Positions 60,702-64,000 of a stretch of DNA of 64,000 bases are shown here, piece after piece. A program made the translations under genes and the position numbers. The stretch is from Croceivirga lutea (GTDB lineage Bacteria; Bacteroidota; Bacteroidia; Flavobacteriales; Flavobacteriaceae): positions 248,001-312,000 of the forward strand of contig NZ_JACJUK010000004.1 in the NCBI RefSeq assembly GCF_014235875.1, given 5' to 3'. Each line of letters starts with the position of its first letter. Positions within the stretch are counted from its first letter, which is position 1. The notes under the pieces are model-generated. The model was given only the letters and a program-made list of their open reading frames with translations. It did not search any database and had not been told where the DNA came from.

Positions 60702-61571
60702 ATGGCAGGGAATCTTCAATATCAATTTGCACGGTTAAATATTGCTGAAAAGTTAATAGCCATTAATTTTGTGCTATTTATTCTAGCAAGGTTAGCTGCT
60801 GCATTATTAGGTTTTGATGGATTAATTACGTGGTTCGAGTTGCCCAAAGACCTTGGTTCTTTTTTAACCCAGCCGTGGTCAATAGTTACTTATGCCTTTT
60901 TTCATGCCGGGTTTTGGCATGTATTCTGGAATATGATTATGCTATATTTTACCGGGCGAATCTTTCTAAATCTCTTTAATAGTAAACGTTTTTTAACCGT
61001 TTACTTCTTAGGTGTAATTTTAGGGGGCTTATTGTTTTTAGCTAGTTATAACATTTTTCCAACTTTGGTCGGTGCTAATACCGCTTTAATAGGGGCATCT
61101 GCTGGTGTTACCGCTGTACTTATTTTTATTTGTGCCTATATACCAAACCAAGAAGTACGTTTATTTGGTCTTATCAATATTAAATTATGGTATTTAGGAG
61201 CGTTTTTTGTTCTGGTCGATTTAATTCAAATAGGTTCCGGAGAAAACATTGGTGGTAGAATTGCACATCTTGGTGGTGCCTTTTTAGGTTATTTTTATGC
61301 CAGACAATTACTTAATGGTAAAGATATCGGAAGCGGTTTTGAAAACATGATGAGCAGTTTTGCTTCCATATTCAAGAAACGCGAAAAAAAATCCCCCTTA
61401 AAAACGGTTTACAGAAACAAAAAAACCGAAAATAAATCTAGCGCAGCTTATGAAAAAGCTGCTAAACAAAAGAAAATTGACGCCATCTTAGACAAGATTA
61501 GCAAATCTGGCTATGAGAGTTTATCAAAGGCAGAAAAAGACTTTTTGTTTAAAGCTGGTAAAGAAAATTAG
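60702..61571 (+). CDS. Rhomboid-family intramembrane serine protease, second copy with DUF6576-like tail
   Basis: 289 residues from the ATG at 60702, two bases after the first rhomboid; an upstream TTG at 60690 is a poorer start. Catalytic Ser in LIGASAGVTAVLIF (about 142-155), His in GRIAHLGGAFLGY (about 188-200), and FWHVFWNMIMLYF (about 69-81). After the last helix comes a charged tail of about 90 residues ending IDAILDKISKSGYESLSKAE, a small domain of the DUF6576 type. Paralogue of the previous gene. Confidence 0.92.
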   Translation: MAGNLQYQFARLNIAEKLIAINFVLFILARLAAALLGFDGLITWFELPKDLGSFLTQPWSIVTYAFFHAGFWHVFWNMIMLYFTGRIFLNLFNSKRFLTVYFLGVILGGLLFLASYNIFPTLVGANTALIGASAGVTAVLIFICAYIPNQEVRLFGLINIKLWYLGAFFVLVDLIQIGSGENIGGRIAHLGGAFLGYFYARQLLNGKDIGSGFENMMSSFASIFKKREKKSPLKTVYRNKKTENKSSAAYEKAAKQKKIDAILDKISKSGYESLSKAEKDFLFKAGKEN

Positions 61572-61574
61572 AGG

Positions 61575-62618
61575 GTGAAAAAACATTCCTTTTTAAAAAA
61601 GCTCGTATTAATTGTGAGCATAGGTATTGCTTTAGTTCTAGTATTCTTAGTTCTGCAGTATTACTTATCACAATCTATTTTGCCGAGCTTATCTTTTTTA
61701 AGTCTTTTTACTCAGCTCATTATTTTTCTTAATCTGTTTGCAGTTATTTTTTGGCTTTACAAAGACCGTAAGTACGCTATTATACCCGTTTTACCGCTTT
61801 TGTTGGGTTATTTATGTATGGGGCCATTTTATAAATTATCTTCTAAAACAACAAATGCAGACGGCTTAAGTATTTTGTCTTATAATGTGAAGCATTTTTA
61901 TGGTATAAAAGCAGAAGATAAGAAAGAAGGGTTTAGACCTCCGGTGGTTGATTTTTTAGAGGAGCAGAATACTGATATTATCTGTTTACAAGAAGCTACA
62001 TATGCATCAAAGGTGTATCCTATTTTACAAGAATATCCCTACCAATATGTTGACGTTGAAGATGGCGGAAATAAAGGAGCAAGAGTAGTAAGTTCTTTAT
62101 ATTCAAAATACCCCATTTTGCATAAAGAGCGTATTGTTTTTCCGAATAGTCATAACGGTGCTTTTTACGCTGATTTAGATTATAACGGAACCACTATACG
62201 TATTTTTAATTTACACTTACAATCGTATAATGTAATACCAGATGTAAACAATCTTCAGAAAGAAGATTCTAAACGTTTAGTAAAACGTATAAACCAAGCG
62301 ATAATTAAACAGGAAACACAAGCTAAAATAATTAGAGATTATATTGATGCTAGTCCTTTTCCTGTACTTGTTATTGGTGACTTTAATAACACTCAGTTTT
62401 CTAATGTTTACAAAACAATTTCCAGTTCTTTACAAGACAGTTTTTTAGAAAAGGGGAGTCAGTTTGGAAGAACATATAGTTTGTTTGGCATTCCTATACG
62501 TATAGATTTTGTATTAGCTGATGACCAGTTTAACATTATAAACCATCAAAATTTCACTGAGGTGTATTCAGACCACTTTCCGGTTAAAGCTACAGTGAAA
62601 TTAAAGTCTCAGCAATAG
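61575..62618 (+). CDS. Endonuclease/exonuclease/phosphatase-fold membrane protein
   Basis: 347 residues, GTG start at 61575 right after the rhomboid stop. Three N-terminal hydrophobic helices (about 8-90) and then an EEP domain: SYNVKHFYG (about 102-110), DIICLQEATYASK (catalytic Glu), LVIGDFNNTQFSN (Asp and Asn, about 257-269), and SDHFPVKATV (the final His). Could be a nuclease or a phosphodiesterase; such membrane-tethered forms are common next to rhomboids in Bacteroidota. The 3' end overlaps the convergent gene by 18 bases. Confidence 0.9.
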   Translation: MKKHSFLKKLVLIVSIGIALVLVFLVLQYYLSQSILPSLSFLSLFTQLIIFLNLFAVIFWLYKDRKYAIIPVLPLLLGYLCMGPFYKLSSKTTNADGLSILSYNVKHFYGIKAEDKKEGFRPPVVDFLEEQNTDIICLQEATYASKVYPILQEYPYQYVDVEDGGNKGARVVSSLYSKYPILHKERIVFPNSHNGAFYADLDYNGTTIRIFNLHLQSYNVIPDVNNLQKEDSKRLVKRINQAIIKQETQAKIIRDYIDASPFPVLVIGDFNNTQFSNVYKTISSSLQDSFLEKGSQFGRTYSLFGIPIRIDFVLADDQFNIINHQNFTEVYSDHFPVKATVKLKSQQ

Positions 62619-62915
62619 GCAATCAGCACTATCTGCAAGAATATGAATGAGCAAAGCCAAACCTACAATTCTTGTCTTTTCTAATAAAAAAAGCAAAACA
62701 TAGCCAGCTATAGCTACATAACTATGCAGGGGGTGAAAACCAATACTGCATCGGTTAGGGTCAAAAATAGGATTCGCAAAAACGTGGTCTACATCTATTA
62801 GAATACCTGCTAATAAAATCAAAGCAACTTTAAACCATTGTTTTCTATAGAAGAGTAATGCAACCGCAAATGGCACTAAAAAGTGAATGCCATAATGCAC
62901 TAAAAACCTAAGCAT
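62601..62915 (-). CDS. DUF6122 membrane protein
   Basis: 104 residues with three to four hydrophobic helices. The acidic-histidine patch LIDVDHVFANPIFDPNRCSI and FHPLHSYVAIAG resembles the metal-dependent hydrolase-like YdjM/DUF457 group. Function unknown. Overlaps WbqC by 8 bases and the convergent EEP gene by 18. Confidence 0.88.
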   Translation of the reverse strand: MLRFLVHYGIHFLVPFAVALLFYRKQWFKVALILLAGILIDVDHVFANPIFDPNRCSIGFHPLHSYVAIAGYVLLFLLEKTRIVGLALLIHILADSADCLLLRL

Positions 62916-63540
62916 TTTTAATGGGTAACTTTATATTCTGAAGGTATTCTAAAGATTCTGGTCCCTTATTAAACAACAGGTCTAATGCGCTCAAATTTGG
63001 CACAAAATCATGCCTATCATCAAAAACCTGGGTATAAGTTTCTTGTACAATAGAAACAGGCTTTTTGGCATTTACCAAGTGTCTAGCATCATTAAACTGA
63101 GTAGTTTCAAGTTCAAAAGATTCTGTTTTTTCTTGTGGAAAATCAACACCAATGGCTTCACATAAAAATGCAATAGTTGCAAAGTTGTAATCCATTAACG
63201 AATCATATTTTTTCTCAAAAACGGGTAACAAATCATCTTCATAAAATTCAAAAAACGGAGACGTGCGATAAGCCGTTTGCAAAGTCTTTAAATGGGTTTT
63301 TTTCCAAAAAGTGCTGTGGTCTAGTTGTACTTGGTTGTAAAGTTGTCTTCCGTTATTTTCTCCTATATGTTGAATAGGAATATTGAGCATATGCTTGCCT
63401 TGGTCAGTGCAGACATAACAACGGTTTCTATAGGTCTGTTTTTGAAAGTTATCATGATATTCCCAAACAACATCCGCTTGAACCAAAACAGCCATGTTAG
63501 CAATACTTGGAAAATATGTTGGATGCACTAACGTTTTCAA
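62908..63540 (-). CDS. WbqC family protein
   Basis: 210 residues, no signal peptide. HPTYFPSIANMAVLVQADVV (about 6-25), then YRNRCYVCTDQGKHMLNIPI and the helix LKTLQTAYRTSPFFEFYEDD match the WbqC-like family, associated with polysaccharide and nucleotide-sugar gene sets and proposed to be acyl- or glycosyl-transferase related. The exact role is unknown. Follows lepB by 9 bases. Confidence 0.92.
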   Translation of the reverse strand: MKTLVHPTYFPSIANMAVLVQADVVWEYHDNFQKQTYRNRCYVCTDQGKHMLNIPIQHIGENNGRQLYNQVQLDHSTFWKKTHLKTLQTAYRTSPFFEFYEDDLLPVFEKKYDSLMDYNFATIAFLCEAIGVDFPQEKTESFELETTQFNDARHLVNAKKPVSIVQETYTQVFDDRHDFVPNLSALDLLFNKGPESLEYLQNIKLPIKNA

Positions 63541-63549
63541 AGTAAAATC

Positions 63550-64000
63550 TTAAGCTTTTTGCTTTTTCTTTTTTCTAAAGAAATCAAAGACAAACCAACC
63601 GGCTAGAGCTATTAAAAAGTATTTAAAGTAGGAGGTAGGTTCACCATCACCGTTAACTGTGGTAAATACCCTATCCCAACGAATTTTTTCGTTAAAACGA
63701 ATTCCGTCAGGAAAATTATCTAAACTCATCCAGATAAAAACAGGTTTACCAACTATGTGGTTAGCGGGAACATAACCCCAAGTTCTACTATCTTCAGAGT
63801 GGTCTCTGTTGTCACCCATCATCCAGTAGTAATCCATTTTAAAAGTATACGAATCTACAGCTTCATCATTCACAAAAACCTGATTACCTTTTACGGCCAC
63901 AGCATTGCCTTCATAATCACGTATAATTTTTTTATATAACGGCAAAGTTTCTGGAGTAAGCTTAACAGATTTACCCTCTTCTGGAATGTAAATTGGTCCT
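63550..64000 (-). CDS. lepB: Signal peptidase I, C-terminal 150 residues (cut by window edge)
   Basis: The frame is open to the right edge, so the start lies outside; an internal TTG is not the true start. The visible part carries the late signal-peptidase box WMMGDNRDHSEDSRTWGYVP, a conserved beta-hairpin (KGNQVFVNDEAV), and a C-terminal hydrophobic helix (YFLIALAGWFVFDFF) followed by a Lys-rich tail. The catalytic Ser and Lys are not in this part. Bacteroidota enzymes of this type are long, with inserts. Removes signal peptides from exported proteins. Confidence 0.93.
   Translation of the reverse strand, partial: GPIYIPEEGKSVKLTPETLPLYKKIIRDYEGNAVAVKGNQVFVNDEAVDSYTFKMDYYWMMGDNRDHSEDSRTWGYVPANHIVGKPVFIWMSLDNFPDGIRFNEKIRWDRVFTTVNGDGEPTSYFKYFLIALAGWFVFDFFRKKKKQKA

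Overview
The window is AT-rich, gene-dense core chromosome of a member of Bacteroidota, almost certainly family Flavobacteriaceae. Supporting signs are the gliding-motility lipoprotein GldI, a TonB-dependent receptor with a carboxypeptidase-like N-terminal domain, DUF2795, DUF4105, DUF3810, DUF368 pairs, an OstA-like protein, WbqC and DUF6122 proteins, the lack of Shine-Dalgarno sequences, and promoters of the Bacteroidota type (TTG or TTTG, about 17-22 bases, then TAnnTTTG). A marine genus close to Maribacter or Zobellia is a guess from style only. No tRNA, rRNA, insertion sequence, prophage, CRISPR array or integrase was seen.

Layout. 1-6522 is a minus-strand run: DUF4105 membrane protein, ABC-F ATPase, a shrunken methyltransferase-like protein, two unannotated tiny membrane proteins, PduO-type cobalamin adenosyltransferase, DUF2795 protein, and secA running off the left edge. 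6626-9783 (+) holds pssA and a large secreted MG2/plug protein. 9785-12744 (-) is kdsD-tatC-CMD-lptB. 12874-15069 (+) is recQ. 15066-16403 (-) is a compact cluster of four small membrane proteins (DUF2752, CCC-motif, CD225/dispanin, DUF2752). 16472-18770 has an Smr protein (+), a lipoprotein (-) and a cysteine desulfurase (+). 18775-23595 (-) is an M23 peptidase / TonB receptor / CsgG-like secreted protein operon. 23751-26130 (+) is a coiled-coil protein, zapA, a probable 6S RNA and ribonuclease Y.

26161-43984 is a long minus-strand block: SMP-30-like protein, TrmH-type methyltransferase, M48 peptidase, RelA/SpoT, Fur-family regulator, purA, pabB, pabC, OstA-like protein, class III aminotransferase, TPR protein, two DUF368 (PopT-type) transporters, aroE and a DUF349 protein. 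44061 (+) is a DUF6503-like lipoprotein. 44937-49188 (-) has two amidohydrolase-family genes with three modules, only one of which keeps its metal ligands. 49252-53007 (-) is nrnA-gldI-(cyclophilin+FKBP fusion)-DUF3810. 53081-54588 (+) is a PhoD-like phosphatase and ndk. 54640-56447 (-) is recF, a lipoprotein and a DUF721 protein. 56562-62618 (+) is a TPR protein, ribH, a small membrane protein, mutL, two rhomboid proteases and an endonuclease/exonuclease/phosphatase-fold protein. 62601-64000 (-) is lepB (running off the right edge), a WbqC protein and a DUF6122 protein.

Most of this is housekeeping: protein export (SecA, TatC, LepB), envelope building (PssA, LptB, KdsD, OstA-like, DUF368, M23), nucleotide and folate synthesis, stringent response, DNA repair (RecQ, RecF, MutL) and RNA control (RNase Y, NrnA, 6S RNA). 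The least explained parts are the DUF2752/CCC/CD225 cluster, the two tiny membrane proteins, the methyltransferase-like protein without a cofactor site, and the RNA locus between zapA and rny. I did not find a convincing new defence or mobile system.
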